From Cohaesibacter sp. ES.047 (GTDB lineage: Bacteria; Pseudomonadota; Alphaproteobacteria; Rhizobiales; Cohaesibacteraceae): a stretch of DNA of 64,000 bases. Below, one piece after another: positions 1 to 8,171 of the stretch. The DNA lies in assembly GCF_900215505.1 (NCBI RefSeq), contig NZ_LT907844.1:3488001-3552000 (forward strand). Reading direction: 5' to 3'. Below the pieces are notes generated by a model. The model was not told the origin of the DNA. It made no database searches and saw only the letters and a program-made list of their open reading frames with translations. Every line of letters begins with the position of its first letter. Within the stretch, counting starts at the first letter, position 1. A program made the translations under genes and the position numbers.

Positions 1-1
1 C

Positions 2-127
2 AGGAACCTCAGAGACGTGCATCGCTTCGGCTTCAAATCGCTTGATCTCATGCAGGACGAGGCGGGCAAAATCATCGACAAGGCCGCCGCCCTTGTCGAG
101 GCCCACCGCGACGTCGCCAAGCTGTAA
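2..127 (+). CDS. NifX-associated nitrogen fixation protein (DUF269), C-terminal fragment
   Basis: Only the last 41 codons are in the window; the frame is open from base 2 to a TAA at 125-127. The residues (start RNLRDVHRFGFKSLD, end HRDVAKL) resemble the C-terminal end of DUF269 proteins, which normally lie between nifX and the small DUF683 gene in alphaproteobacterial nif clusters. The next gene is exactly that DUF683 protein, 27 bases downstream, which supports the call. DUF269 proteins are thought to take part in FeMo-cofactor maturation, but no biochemical role is certain. The start lies upstream of the window, so length and integrity cannot be judged. Confidence 0.75.
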   Translation, partial: RNLRDVHRFGFKSLDLMQDEAGKIIDKAAALVEAHRDVAKL

Positions 128-154
128 CAAAGCCAAACCCAAAGGACCAAAGCT

Positions 155-370
155 ATGGATGAAGCAGATCTGAAGGCGCTCACCAAAGCCGCCAGAAAAG
201 CCAAGCGCATCGCCTCGGAAAAGGCGATGGAGTTGCATGATCTCGTGGAGGATCGCCTCCCGGCCGCCTATGAGGATCTTCCGTCGATCGCAGAAGACAC
301 CTATGCCGCCTGCAAGGCATGGGCCGATGCGGAGAGCGCACTCAAACAGGCAGAAGCGAAGGGAGCATAA
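155..370 (+). CDS. NifX-associated small protein (DUF683 / CCE_0567-type)
   Basis: A 71-residue, highly charged, helical protein with no membrane segment or cysteine. Its size, Lys/Ala/Glu-rich helices and position (between the DUF269 gene and the nif ferredoxin gene) fit the DUF683 family. Family members are small antiparallel helical-bundle proteins, some reported to bind metal, and found almost only in nif clusters. It is followed one base later by fdxB, so the genes are co-transcribed and probably translationally coupled. Its precise role in cofactor assembly is unknown. The ATG follows a purine-rich stretch (AAAGGACCAAAGCT) that can serve as ribosome binding site. Confidence 0.8.
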   Translation: MDEADLKALTKAARKAKRIASEKAMELHDLVEDRLPAAYEDLPSIAEDTYAACKAWADAESALKQAEAKGA

Positions 371-371
371 G

Positions 372-719
372 ATGGCTGAAGTGGTTGGATTGACCCTTGG
401 TGGAGCGGAATGGACGCCCCAGTTCGTGGAGACGCTCGATGCCAAGAAATGCATCGGCTGTGGCCGCTGTTTCCGGGTCTGCTCGCGGGATGTCTTCGAA
501 CTGGTCGAGCGCGAAAGCCTCAATCTCGATGACGACAGTGATGACGAATTCGAAGATGATGATCCATTTGGCGATGACGACGACGATGATGACGGCTTTT
601 CCGATGACACCAGCATGGTGATGTCGCTCAAGAACCGCGATGATTGTATCGGATGCGAAGCCTGCTCCAAGATCTGCCCCAAGGGTTGCTTCTCGCACAT
701 GACCGCAGATGCGGCCTGA
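372..719 (+). CDS. fdxB: nif-specific ferredoxin III, 2[4Fe-4S], with expanded acidic linker
   Basis: A 115-residue protein with two cluster-binding motifs: C27-x2-C30-x2-C33-x3-C37 and C92-x2-C95-x2-C98-x3-C102, plus C106. The two CxxCxxCxxxC motifs and nif location identify the FdxB family, small electron carriers for nitrogenase or cofactor assembly. Between the motifs, residues about 53-79 are dominated by Asp/Glu, including seven consecutive Asp at 68-74. Family members often have a short acidic stretch here, but this one is long. The ATG at 372 was chosen because it lies one base after the preceding stop, next to the GAAGGGAG sequence at the end of the upstream gene, and gives the expected N-terminus; an in-frame start further upstream would run through the preceding gene. 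Confidence 0.9.
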   Translation: MAEVVGLTLGGAEWTPQFVETLDAKKCIGCGRCFRVCSRDVFELVERESLNLDDDSDDEFEDDDPFGDDDDDDDGFSDDTSMVMSLKNRDDCIGCEACSKICPKGCFSHMTADAA

Positions 720-752
720 CAATCATCCCCCATTTCGCATAAGGAGGCCTTC

Positions 753-1088
753 ATGGCTGGCAAACCCGAAAAGCATGTGTTCGTCTGCATCCAGCAACAC
801 CCCGATGGACATCCGTTCGGCAGTTGTTCGGAAGACAAGGCTCAGGACATCTATACCAAGTTCAACACCGAAGTGATCAAGCGCGATCTGGGCGGCAAGG
901 TGCAGGTTACCGGCACCTCCTGTCAGGGTGGACCGTGCAAGGCCGGTCCCAGCGTTCTGGTTTATCCCGAAGGCGTCAAATATCAAAGCATCAAGACCCA
1001 GGAAGCCATTGAAGCAATCTTCAACGAGCATCTGATCGGGGGCGAGCCGGTCGAGCGCCTCAAGGTGCCGGAAGACATCTGGTCTTGA
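753..1088 (+). CDS. Thioredoxin-like [2Fe-2S] ferredoxin (Shethna protein I type)
   Basis: A 111-residue protein with cysteines at 12, 25, 57 and 62 (VC, GSC, TSCQGGPC), the spacing of thioredoxin-fold [2Fe-2S] ferredoxins such as Azotobacter FeS protein I and the Aquifex homologue. Such proteins often sit beside fdxB in nif clusters and are presumed electron carriers for nitrogen fixation. The start has a good ribosome binding site (AAGGAGG, 741-747). It is the last gene of the upstream nif transcript, since a strong intrinsic terminator follows 22 bases after the stop. Confidence 0.85.
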   Translation: MAGKPEKHVFVCIQQHPDGHPFGSCSEDKAQDIYTKFNTEVIKRDLGGKVQVTGTSCQGGPCKAGPSVLVYPEGVKYQSIKTQEAIEAIFNEHLIGGEPVERLKVPEDIWS

Positions 1089-1110
1089 GCAGCCCAATCG
1101 AAGCAAAAGA

Positions 1111-1136
1111 AAGCCGCCTTTTGAGGCGGCTTTTTT
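1111..1136 (+). terminator. Intrinsic terminator after the ferredoxin gene
   Basis: A perfect 9-bp stem (AAGCCGCCT / AGGCGGCTT) with a TTTG loop runs straight into a T-tract (1131-1136). It separates the upstream nif transcript from the iscA-nifU transcript, which has its own promoter. Confidence 0.92.
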
Positions 1137-1191
1137 GTTGGCATTTGTAAGCCTTGCTATCCGATCTCAAGGGGAGGTTTGGGTGTGACAA

Positions 1192-1207
1192 TGTCGGCTT
1201 TACGACA
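1192..1207 (+). promoter_or_regulatory. NifA upstream activator sequence
   Basis: TGT-N10-ACA is present exactly (TGTCGGCTTTACGACA). It lies about 90-105 bases upstream of the -24/-12 promoter, the usual distance for a NifA enhancer site. The stretch between it and the promoter is AT-rich (about 1237-1262), as expected where IHF bends DNA, although I cannot point to a clean IHF consensus. Confidence 0.85.
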
Positions 1208-1284
1208 AAGAAATCAGATCGCCTGAAAGTGGCGAAATGAAAATTAGATTATTTAATTCAATGGAATAGAAGGAACGTTGCGGG

Positions 1285-1301
1285 CTGGCACGGCTCTTGC
1301 A
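1285..1301 (+). promoter_or_regulatory. Sigma-54 (-24/-12) promoter of iscA-nifUSV
   Basis: CTGGCACGGCTCTTGCA matches the RpoN consensus, with the invariant GG at 1287-1288 and GC at 1299-1300, exactly 12 bases apart. Together with the NifA site upstream, this makes the nifUSV operon a NifA/RpoN-controlled unit, silent under nitrogen-replete or oxic conditions by analogy with other diazotrophs. Confidence 0.93.
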
Positions 1302-1345
1302 AATTTCTGATCAACCAACAGTTTGGACAGTTTGCAAGGGTGAGA

Positions 1346-1672
1346 ATGATGCTGACAGTGACACAGAATGCTCAGGAAGTTCTTCAACGGTTGATGGACA
1401 ATTCGGACAAGCCGCTGGCTGGATTGCGCATCGCCGCAGTCAATGGCGGGTGCGCCGGATTGCAATATCGTCTCGATCTGGTGACTGGTCCCGAAGAAGG
1501 GGATCATCTCGTGGAGAGCGGTTCCATCAAGCTCTTTATCGTTCCGGACAACGCAGAAATGCTCATCGGTACGGTGATCGATTTTGCTGAAAGTCTCGAA
1601 GGCTCCGGCTTCACCTTCGCCAATCCGAACGCCGCGTCCAAATGCTCCTGTGGCAAGAGCTTTGCTGCCTGA
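1346..1672 (+). CDS. iscA: HesB/IscA-family iron-sulfur carrier, nif-linked
   Basis: A 108-residue A-type carrier with the three conserved cysteines: C36 (GGCAGLQY), and C100 and C102 (CSCGKSF). A-type carriers accept Fe-S clusters from scaffolds such as NifU and pass them to apo-proteins. It is the first gene after the sigma-54 promoter and precedes nifU, the standard place for nif IscA (also called orf6 or iscAnif). ATG codons at 1346 and 1349 and a GTG at 1340 are all in frame; the AAGGG ribosome binding site at 1336-1340 fits the ATGs best. Confidence 0.92.
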   Translation: MMLTVTQNAQEVLQRLMDNSDKPLAGLRIAAVNGGCAGLQYRLDLVTGPEEGDHLVESGSIKLFIVPDNAEMLIGTVIDFAESLEGSGFTFANPNAASKCSCGKSFAA

Positions 1673-1739
1673 TTTCATCCCTGACTGGATCCAAGCCAAG
1701 ACCAAACAAGATAACGCCGAACCGAGGACAAAGAGAGAC

Positions 1740-2717
1740 ATGTGGGACTATTCGGAGACCGTCAAGGAACATTTCTACAATCCGCGCAACGCAGGCGCCG
1801 TGGACGGGGCCAATGCGACCGGCGATGTGGGCTCCCTGTCTTGCGGTGATGCGTTGCGGCTGACACTACGGGTCAACCAAGCCACCGGCGTTATCGAGGA
1901 CGCAGGCTTTCAGACCTTTGGCTGCGGTTCGGCGATTGCCTCGTCATCTGCGCTCACCGAAATTATCAAGGGCATGACGGTTGATCAGGCGCTATCGGTA
2001 TCCAATCAGGACATCGCCGACTATCTCGATGGTCTGCCGCCGGAGAAGATGCATTGCTCGGTCATGGGCCGCGAAGCGCTTCAGGCCGCTGTCGCCAACT
2101 ACCATGGCGAGGAATGGAAAGACGATCATGAGGAAGGGGCGTTGATCTGTAAATGCTTCGCCGTTGATGAAGTGCTGATCGAGGAAACCGTCCGTGCCAA
2201 TGGCCTCAGCACAGTCGAGGAAGTTGCCCATTACACCAAGGCCGGCGGGGGCTGCGCCTCCTGCCATGAGGGCATTGAGGACATCCTGACCCGCGTGATG
2301 GCCGAACAGGGCGAAAGCTTCAATCCCGAGAATGCAGCCAAACCCATTGTCGCCGCAACTCCAGAGGCGCTGGTATCCGGCATGACCGGAGTTCAGCGCA
2401 TCAAGAAGATCGATGAGGTGATCGACAGCATGCGCCCAATGCTGCAGGCCGACAATGGCGACGTGGAGCTGGTCGAGGTCATGGACGAAAAGATCTTCGT
2501 CAACATGAAGGGTGCCTGTGTCGGTTGTCAGCTCGCCTCGGTGACGCTCAACGGCATTCAGGAAAAACTGGTTGAGGAACTGGGCGAGTTCGTTCGTGTC
2601 CTCCCGGCCAGCCAGATGAAGAAGGTCGCTGCAAGGAAAGCTGCCGCGGAGTCCGCTGCATCTATGCCTGCGGCATCGGGCAAAATCATGCCCGTTAGCG
2701 AACTGTTGAAAGCGTAA
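1740..2717 (+). CDS. nifU: Nitrogenase Fe-S cluster scaffold NifU
   Basis: A 325-residue protein with full three-domain NifU architecture. The N-terminal IscU-like domain has C35, C62 and a third cysteine near 106 (MHCSVMG). The central permanent [2Fe-2S] domain has CKC near 138-140 and CASC near 173-176. The C-terminal Nfu-like domain has C260 and C263 (CVGC). It assembles clusters using sulfur from NifS and supplies nitrogenase. An Ala-rich C-terminal tail of about 35 residues follows the Nfu domain. The ATG at 1740 follows AAAGAGAGAC, and the protein then starts with [11 protein letters not shown], a typical NifU beginning; longer in-frame starts would overlap iscA. nifS starts 13 bases downstream. 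Confidence 0.97.
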   Translation: MWDYSETVKEHFYNPRNAGAVDGANATGDVGSLSCGDALRLTLRVNQATGVIEDAGFQTFGCGSAIASSSALTEIIKGMTVDQALSVSNQDIADYLDGLPPEKMHCSVMGREALQAAVANYHGEEWKDDHEEGALICKCFAVDEVLIEETVRANGLSTVEEVAHYTKAGGGCASCHEGIEDILTRVMAEQGESFNPENAAKPIVAATPEALVSGMTGVQRIKKIDEVIDSMRPMLQADNGDVELVEVMDEKIFVNMKGACVGCQLASVTLNGIQEKLVEELGEFVRVLPASQMKKVAARKAAAESAASMPAASGKIMPVSELLKA

Positions 2718-2730
2718 GGGAGGGATCACC

Positions 2731-3939
2731 ATGCAAGGCATCTATCTTGATAACAACGCCACCACTCAGGTCGATCCGGCCGTCGTTGACGCCATGCTGC
2801 CCTATTTCACCGAGCAGTTCGGTAACCCTTCCAGCATGCACCAGTTTGGCAACAAGGTTGGCCGCGCGCTGAAAACCGCCCGCTCGCAGGTGCAAAGCCT
2901 GATCGGCGCGGCCCACGACAGTGAAATCATCTTCACCTCCTGCGGCACCGAGTCCGACAGCACCGCAATTCTCTCGGCGTTGAAGGCGCAACCGGCCCGC
3001 CGCGAAATCATCACGACCAATGTGGAGCACCCGGCCGTGCTGGCGCTCTGCGAAAGCCTCGAGAAAGACGGCTACATCGTTCACTATCTCAAGGTGGACA
3101 TGAAGGGTCGTCTCAATCTTGGCGAATTCAAAAAATTGTTGTCTGACAAGGTGGCGATTGTCTCCATCATGTGGGCCAACAACGAAACCGGCACGCTCTT
3201 CCCAATCGAGAAGATGGCCCAGATGGCCTATGATGCCGGTGTCATGTTTCACACCGATGCCGTGCAGGCAGTGGGCAAAATCCCTATTGACCTGAAGAAA
3301 ACGCCCATCGACATGCTATCCTTGTCTGGCCACAAGCTGCATGCGCCCAAAGGCATCGGTGTGTTGTATTTGCGCCGCGGAACCCGCTTTCGTCCGCTCC
3401 TCAGGGGAGGCCATCAGGAGCGGGGGCGTCGCGCGGGGACTGAAGCCGCCCCGAGTATTGTTGCTCTTGGCAAGGCTGCCGAACTCTCCCAGCTCTATAT
3501 GGACGAGGAACAGACACGCGTCCGCGCCATGCGCGACCGTCTTGAAGAGGGCATTCTTGAGGCCGTCTCCCATTGCTTCGTGACGGGGGATGCCGACAAT
3601 CGCCTTCCCAACACCTGCAACATCGCCTTTGAATTCATTGAAGGGGAAGCAATCCTGATGCTGCTCAACAAGCTGGGGATTGCAGCGTCTTCCGGCTCGG
3701 CGTGCACATCGGGATCGCTCGAACCTTCCCATGTTATGCGCGCGATGGATATTCCCTACACCGCCGCGCACGGCTCCATCCGCTTCTCGCTATCGCGCTA
3801 CAACACCATGAGTGAAATCGAGACCGTCATCGAAGCCGTGCCGCCGATCATCGCCCAGTTGCGCAAGCTTTCTCCCTATTGGAGTGAAAACGGCCCTGTC
3901 ACCAATCCCGAACAGGCTTTTAATCCTGCCTACGCTTGA
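2731..3939 (+). CDS. nifS: Cysteine desulfurase NifS
   Basis: A 402-residue PLP-dependent class V enzyme that removes sulfur from cysteine as a persulfide and hands it to NifU. The PLP-binding lysine is K202 (SGHKLHAPKG) and the catalytic cysteine C325 (SSGSACTSGS), the same positions as in Azotobacter NifS. The start has an AGGGAGG ribosome binding site. The last five codons and the stop lie inside a three-copy 18-bp tandem repeat that continues into the spacer before nifV, so the exact C-terminus may vary between strains. Confidence 0.97.
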   Translation: MQGIYLDNNATTQVDPAVVDAMLPYFTEQFGNPSSMHQFGNKVGRALKTARSQVQSLIGAAHDSEIIFTSCGTESDSTAILSALKAQPARREIITTNVEHPAVLALCESLEKDGYIVHYLKVDMKGRLNLGEFKKLLSDKVAIVSIMWANNETGTLFPIEKMAQMAYDAGVMFHTDAVQAVGKIPIDLKKTPIDMLSLSGHKLHAPKGIGVLYLRRGTRFRPLLRGGHQERGRRAGTEAAPSIVALGKAAELSQLYMDEEQTRVRAMRDRLEEGILEAVSHCFVTGDADNRLPNTCNIAFEFIEGEAILMLLNKLGIAASSGSACTSGSLEPSHVMRAMDIPYTAAHGSIRFSLSRYNTMSEIETVIEAVPPIIAQLRKLSPYWSENGPVTNPEQAFNPAYA

Positions 3940-3978
3940 TGGCCTGCCTACGCCTGATGGCCAGTCTACGTCTGATGG
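3925..3978. repeat. Three tandem 18-bp repeats across the nifS stop and nifS-nifV spacer
   Basis: Copy 1 is CCTGCCTACGCTTGATGG (3925-3942), copy 2 CCTGCCTACGCCTGATGG (3943-3960) and copy 3 CCAGTCTACGTCTGATGG (3961-3978). Copies 1 and 2 differ at one base; copy 3 has diverged more. Copy 1 contains the nifS stop codon (TGA, 3937-3939). Unit length is a multiple of three. This looks like a slippage-type duplication that lengthened the spacer before nifV. Confidence 0.93.
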
Positions 3979-4010
3979 CTAGAAAACCGATTGCTCGAAA
4001 GGAGCGTGCC

Positions 4011-5189
4011 ATGCTTGTTAATCGCCCCATCATTATTGACGACACGACCTTGCGTGATGGTGAACAGACGGCTGGCGTGGCGTTCAAGCGGCGCGAGAAA
4101 TGCGAAATTGCTCGTGAACTTGTTGCCTCCGGTGTACCCGAGCTTGAAATCGGCATTCCGGCAATGGGCGAGGATGAGCGAGATACGATCCGCGCGATCA
4201 CATCGATGAACCTGAAGGCCCGGACAATCGTCTGGTGCCGCATGAGCGAAGGGGATCTTGCCGCCGCCTGTAATCTGGGCGTCGACATGATCGATCTGTC
4301 GATGCCCATGTCAGACCAGCAGATCAGCTCAAAGCTGGGGCGCGATCGGGCCTATGTCCTCAAACAGATCGCCTATATGGTTCCCAAAGCGCTCGACGAA
4401 GGCTTTGAAGTGCTGGTAGGCGGGGAGGATTCCTCCCGGGCCGATCTCGATTTCGTGCTTGAGGTTCTCGAGGCTGCTGAACGGGCAGGGGCCAAGCGCT
4501 TCCGTTTCGCTGATACAGTCGGCATCCTTGAGCCTTTCGCAACAATTGAGATATTCCGCACCCTTGGTGCCAATTCCGGCCTTGAGCTTGAGATGCATGC
4601 CCACGATGACTACGGCCTCGCGACAGCCAACAGTCTCGCCGCAGCGCTCGGTGGCGCGACCCATGTGAACACCACGGTCAATGGGCTTGGCGAGCGGGCG
4701 GGCAATGCCTCCCTAGAGGAGTTCGTTACTGCCGGGCGCAATCTCTATGGGTTTGAAACCGGTGTTGATCAGCGTAGCCTCAACGCCCTTTCCGGAATGG
4801 TTGCCAAAGCATCTGGTCGTCCCGTGCCCTTGCAGAAAAGCCTTGTCGGTTCGAGTGTCTTCACGCACGAAAGCGGAATTCACATTGATGGCCTGATAAA
4901 AGACAAACTGAACTATCAAGGTGTCGATCCGGAGTGGTTCGGCCGCAAGCATGAACTCGTTCTAGGCAAGCATTCCGGGACCAAGGCAGTTCAGCATGTC
5001 TATGGCCAACTCGGCATCGCGCTCACGCTGGCCGAGGCCATGGACCTGATCCCTCACGTGCGGCGCTTTGCCGAAGCCTACAAGAGGGCTCCGGACCTCG
5101 ACGATCTCATCGCCCTTCATCGCAATCTTGACGAATGCCTTACAGAGGAGGGCAGCGCCGAGCTGGCCCTAGAGGAGGGGGGGGCGTGA
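4011..5189 (+). CDS. nifV: Homocitrate synthase NifV
   Basis: A 392-residue HMGL-like (TIM-barrel) acyltransferase that condenses acetyl-CoA and 2-oxoglutarate to homocitrate, the organic ligand of FeMo-co. The DTTLRDGEQ motif is at the N-terminus. [12 protein letters not shown] and [13 protein letters not shown] near residues 195-235 are the conserved metal and substrate-binding stretches of this superfamily. The ATG at 4011 was chosen because AAGGAG lies 8 bases upstream and the protein then begins like other NifV proteins; an upstream in-frame ATG would only translate the 18-bp repeats. Its stop overlaps the next gene's GTG start. Confidence 0.95.
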   Translation: MLVNRPIIIDDTTLRDGEQTAGVAFKRREKCEIARELVASGVPELEIGIPAMGEDERDTIRAITSMNLKARTIVWCRMSEGDLAAACNLGVDMIDLSMPMSDQQISSKLGRDRAYVLKQIAYMVPKALDEGFEVLVGGEDSSRADLDFVLEVLEAAERAGAKRFRFADTVGILEPFATIEIFRTLGANSGLELEMHAHDDYGLATANSLAAALGGATHVNTTVNGLGERAGNASLEEFVTAGRNLYGFETGVDQRSLNALSGMVAKASGRPVPLQKSLVGSSVFTHESGIHIDGLIKDKLNYQGVDPEWFGRKHELVLGKHSGTKAVQHVYGQLGIALTLAEAMDLIPHVRRFAEAYKRAPDLDDLIALHRNLDECLTEEGSAELALEEGGA

Positions 5190-5917
5190 GTCTGATCATC
5201 GCCATTCGTCAGGACATCCAATGCGTGTTCGAGCGGGATCCGGCCGCGCGATCCTTCTTCGAGATTGCCACGATCTATCCCGGTGTCCATGCCTTGATCT
5301 GGTATCGTATCGCCAACCGGCTCTGGCACGCCAATTGGCGTTACGGCGCGCGGTTCTTGTCATGGTTCGCGCGCTTTCTCACCAACGTTGACATTCATCC
5401 TGGCGCGACCATCGGCAAACGCCTTTTCATCGATCATGGGGCCGGTGTCGTGATCGGCGAAACAGCCGAAGTCGGTGACGGGGTGACCCTCTATCACGGG
5501 GTCACTCTGGGGGGGACGACCTGGAACAAGGGAAAACGGCATCCGACGCTGGACGACAATGTGATTGTCGGCGCCGGTGCTAAGATACTCGGCGCGGTGC
5601 GCATCGGCTGCAATGCGAAGGTCGGTGCAAATTCGGTTGTCGTCGGTAATGTTCCTTCGGGTGCCACCGTCGTCGGTGTGCCGGGCAGCATCGTGCGCCG
5701 CAAGGACAAGGTGTCTTATCTCGATCCCCACGGCATCGATCTCAACCATCACCTTATCCCCGACCCGGTTTCTGACGCCATCGCTTGCCTGATCAAGCGG
5801 GTTGAAACCCTCGAAGCTGCGCTCAACGAAGAGAAAGATGACGATTGCGACGTTTGCGATGCAGCCGATGTCTGCGAGCCGGACGCAGACCTCTTGCGGG
5901 AGGCCGCCAATGCTTGA
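5186..5917 (+). CDS. nifP: Serine O-acetyltransferase, nif-linked (NifP-type CysE)
   Basis: A 243-residue acetyltransferase with left-handed beta-helix hexapeptide repeats (for example [16 protein letters not shown]) and the [10 protein letters not shown] motif around the active site. It makes O-acetylserine for cysteine synthesis; the nif-linked copy presumably boosts cysteine supply for NifS. The start is a GTG at 5186 preceded by GAGGAGGGGGGG and overlapping the nifV stop (GTGA). Translation from a more upstream ATG would add 17 low-complexity residues, which I judge unlikely. The C-terminal 30 residues form an acidic tail with three cysteines (CDVC...C), not typical of housekeeping CysE. 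Confidence 0.9.
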   Translation: MSLIIAIRQDIQCVFERDPAARSFFEIATIYPGVHALIWYRIANRLWHANWRYGARFLSWFARFLTNVDIHPGATIGKRLFIDHGAGVVIGETAEVGDGVTLYHGVTLGGTTWNKGKRHPTLDDNVIVGAGAKILGAVRIGCNAKVGANSVVVGNVPSGATVVGVPGSIVRRKDKVSYLDPHGIDLNHHLIPDPVSDAIACLIKRVETLEAALNEEKDDDCDVCDAADVCEPDADLLREAANA

Positions 5918-6458
5918 GACAGCCCCATCCGCACAAACTGCGCGGGATCTGCTCGATTTCGAAAGCGGTGCGCTCTATTTCGATGAGGCTCCCGAACCGA
6001 TTGTCGCCGCCCTGCTGGACAAGGCGAGCAACGCTGCAACTGCATCGGATCGCGTCGCGGCGCTGGGAGATGCCCAAAGATTGGCACCCCAAGACCTCAA
6101 TGTCATCGTGGCGCTCTACCGCCATCACTATTTTCTGCAAGCCTTCGAAGAGGCTCTGGTTATCGCAGATCTTGCCATGAGGGAAGCAGGCAAGCGGCTC
6201 AACGTCGCCGCCGACTGGCGTCTGTTGACCGTGGATGATGTGAACCGGACAAGCGGTGAGGCAATGCCAATGCTGCGCTTCTATCTCTGGGCGCTCAAGG
6301 GCCGGGCCTATCTGCTGATGCGCCTTGGTCGCTTTGAAGAGGCGCTCGGCCCCCTTGAGAAACTGATCGAACTCGACCATGCCAACCGGCTGAATTGCAA
6401 ACCATTGCTCGCCCTGACCCGCGAGAGGTTGTTGGATCTTGAAGGAGACATACGATGA
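5910..6458 (+). CDS. Tetratricopeptide-like nif-cluster protein of unknown function
   Basis: A 182-residue soluble, helix-rich protein. The stretch from about residue 95 on has TPR-like spacing (large/small residue pattern, [18 protein letters not shown]). It overlaps the cysE stop by 8 bases and nifW's start by 4 (ATGA), so it is firmly in the operon. TPR-type proteins at this site, between nifP and nifW, occur in other alphaproteobacterial nif clusters; they may act as assembly or interaction factors, but no function is established. The ATG at 5910 is preceded by GGGAGG (5898-5903) at good spacing. Confidence 0.75.
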   Translation: MLETAPSAQTARDLLDFESGALYFDEAPEPIVAALLDKASNAATASDRVAALGDAQRLAPQDLNVIVALYRHHYFLQAFEEALVIADLAMREAGKRLNVAADWRLLTVDDVNRTSGEAMPMLRFYLWALKGRAYLLMRLGRFEEALGPLEKLIELDHANRLNCKPLLALTRERLLDLEGDIR

Positions 6459-6769
6459 GAAATGAAGAGCTGGAATCCGAAATCGACGATCTGAGCAGCG
6501 CAGAGGAATTTCTGGACTATTTCGACATCGACTTTGATCCTCATGTCGTCATGGTCAATCGCCTGCACATCCTGCAGCGGTTTCATGACTATCTCACTAT
6601 CGATCACGAAGGGCCGGTCAACGCCGAGTCCTGGTGGGATTACTACACCCGCAATCTCAAACAGGCCTATCAGGATTTTGTCGAATCCGATGCCCTCACG
6701 GAGAAGGTGTTTAAAGTCTTCCAGCCCGCCAAACCCGCCTTTGTACCCCTTGAAGATTTGTTGAAATAG
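6455..6769 (+). CDS. nifW: Nitrogenase stabilizing/protective protein NifW
   Basis: A 104-residue protein with the NifW pattern: an acidic N-terminus, an LSSAEEFLDYF-like start, then a helix-rich body with WWDYYTRNLKQAY and the C-terminal KVFVPL-like element. NifW binds the MoFe protein during P-cluster/apo-dinitrogenase maturation and helps protect it from oxygen. The ATGA overlap with the upstream TPR gene shows tight coupling; nifZ follows 8 bases after the stop. Confidence 0.93.
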   Translation: MRNEELESEIDDLSSAEEFLDYFDIDFDPHVVMVNRLHILQRFHDYLTIDHEGPVNAESWWDYYTRNLKQAYQDFVESDALTEKVFKVFQPAKPAFVPLEDLLK

Positions 6770-6777
6770 TTGAACCG

Positions 6778-7287
6778 ATGATCGAAAGCCAGCCCCCAGA
6801 ACGATTTGAATATGGTGACGTGGTCCGTGTGACGCGCAATGTGCGCAATGATGGCACCTATCCCGGAGCCAAAACCGGAACGCTCCTGATCCGGCGCGGC
6901 TCGACGGGCGTTGTGCGCGACATCGGAACCTTTTTGCAGGATCAGGTGATCTACACGATCCACTTTACCGATGAGGATCGGATCGTCGGGTGTCGCGACA
7001 AGGAACTGATCCCCGTGGATGCACCTTGGACGCCAAGCCGTTTTGAATTCAGCGAAAAGGTTGTCGCGCGCATTCCTCTGGGCATTCAGGGTGAAGTCGT
7101 TGCGCGTGTCGGGGATCAGGGCGAAATCATCAAGGTTATTCGGGACGATGATGTCGTTGAAGCGCTTGGCAGTGTCGCCTATCACGTGCGCTTTCCGGGC
7201 CGCACATTGATGGTGCCCGAGAGCGCCCTGTCGCCTGACGATAGCGATGCACAAGGCACCGGCGGCGAGGGGGTACTGGAAGCATGA
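6778..7287 (+). CDS. nifZ: Nitrogen fixation protein NifZ
   Basis: A 169-residue protein with two SH3-like NifZ modules: a first around residues 10-80 (YGDVVRVTRNVRNDGTYPG) and a second around 88-150 (FEFSEKVVARI...GEVVARVGDQGEI). NifZ acts as a chaperone in formation of the second P-cluster of the MoFe protein. The C-terminal 20 residues are a Gly/Asp-rich tail without recognised function. The stop overlaps the nifM start by 4 bases (ATGA). Confidence 0.93.
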   Translation: MIESQPPERFEYGDVVRVTRNVRNDGTYPGAKTGTLLIRRGSTGVVRDIGTFLQDQVIYTIHFTDEDRIVGCRDKELIPVDAPWTPSRFEFSEKVVARIPLGIQGEVVARVGDQGEIIKVIRDDDVVEALGSVAYHVRFPGRTLMVPESALSPDDSDAQGTGGEGVLEA

Positions 7288-8171
7288 ATGATGCCGGACT
7301 GTTGGCGCATCATCTTATGCGCGCCGCCCTCTCTCATTTCGAGTGTCGCTATGACGAACTGGCCGGAACCGAAAAGGCGATTGCCGAGGAAAATGCCAGA
7401 CGCTCTTTGACCATCGAGGCGATGGTCCTGAAAAGCCCGGAAGCCCGAGACATCCATATTCCCGACCCGATGCTGGATCGGGCCGTGGAGAATGTGCGCG
7501 CTCGTTACGGTGACAAGGACGAGTTCAGCGAGGATCTTCGGCGCAACGCCCTAACCGAGGAGATCCTGCGCGATGCCTTGCGTCGTGAATTACAGGTCGA
7601 TGCCGTGTTGGAGAAAGTCGCAGCCGAAGCAGCTCCAGCGACGATCGAGGAAGCCCGTGACTGGTATGATCGCTATCCCGAGAAATTCAGCCTTGATGAG
7701 ACACGTGCCGCGCGTCAGATTCTCATTACCATCAACGACGACTATCCTGAAAACATACGCGCCGAGGCGGCCCGCCGCATCAGCGGCATCTACGCGGATC
7801 TTGATGGATCGGTTGCGCAGTTCGGGCAACTGGCCCTGCGCCATTCTGAATGTCCCAGTGCACTCGAAGAAGGCGCTTTGGGGCGGATAGGGCGCGGGCA
7901 ATTGTTCCCGGAACTCGATGACATCCTGTTCGGTCTGGCGGAAGGGACGATCAGTGAGGTGATCGAAACATCAATCGGTTATCATATCCTTCTGTGCGAG
8001 GCGGTTTATCCGGCCCAGTCCGCGAGTTTTGAAGAAGCGGCCCCGAAAATCATCGATGCCATGAACAAGAAGCGCAAAGCCCTGATCCAGAAACGATGGA
8101 TGTCTGGCCTCATGCGACTTGCTCAGCAGGGTCGGTCAAGCCACGCCAAGGCTGGTTTTGGCACCGACTAG
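7284..8171 (+). CDS. nifM: Nitrogenase maturation peptidyl-prolyl isomerase NifM
   Basis: A 295-residue protein with an N-terminal helical region and a C-terminal parvulin (PpiC) domain at about residues 135-250 (ARQILITIND, FGQLALRHSECPSA, GALGRIGRGQLFPELDDILF). This is the NifM architecture; NifM isomerises prolines in the Fe protein NifH for proper folding. It ends the nifUSV-cysE-WZM run. No clear intrinsic terminator follows, so transcription may end by Rho or continue some way. Confidence 0.88.
   Translation: MNDAGLLAHHLMRAALSHFECRYDELAGTEKAIAEENARRSLTIEAMVLKSPEARDIHIPDPMLDRAVENVRARYGDKDEFSEDLRRNALTEEILRDALRRELQVDAVLEKVAAEAAPATIEEARDWYDRYPEKFSLDETRAARQILITINDDYPENIRAEAARRISGIYADLDGSVAQFGQLALRHSECPSALEEGALGRIGRGQLFPELDDILFGLAEGTISEVIETSIGYHILLCEAVYPAQSASFEEAAPKIIDAMNKKRKALIQKRWMSGLMRLAQQGRSSHAKAGFGTD

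Noticed and set aside
723-1106. Long minus-strand frames opposite the ferredoxin and other nif genes
   Set aside because: They mirror the codon bias of the plus-strand genes (strong G/C third positions) and encode no recognisable protein; the plus-strand genes are well supported.
5322-5337. TGGCACGCCAATTGGC inside the serine acetyltransferase gene as a sigma-54 promoter
   Set aside because: The -12 element has GG instead of the invariant GC, and it lies inside a coding region with overlapping genes on both sides.
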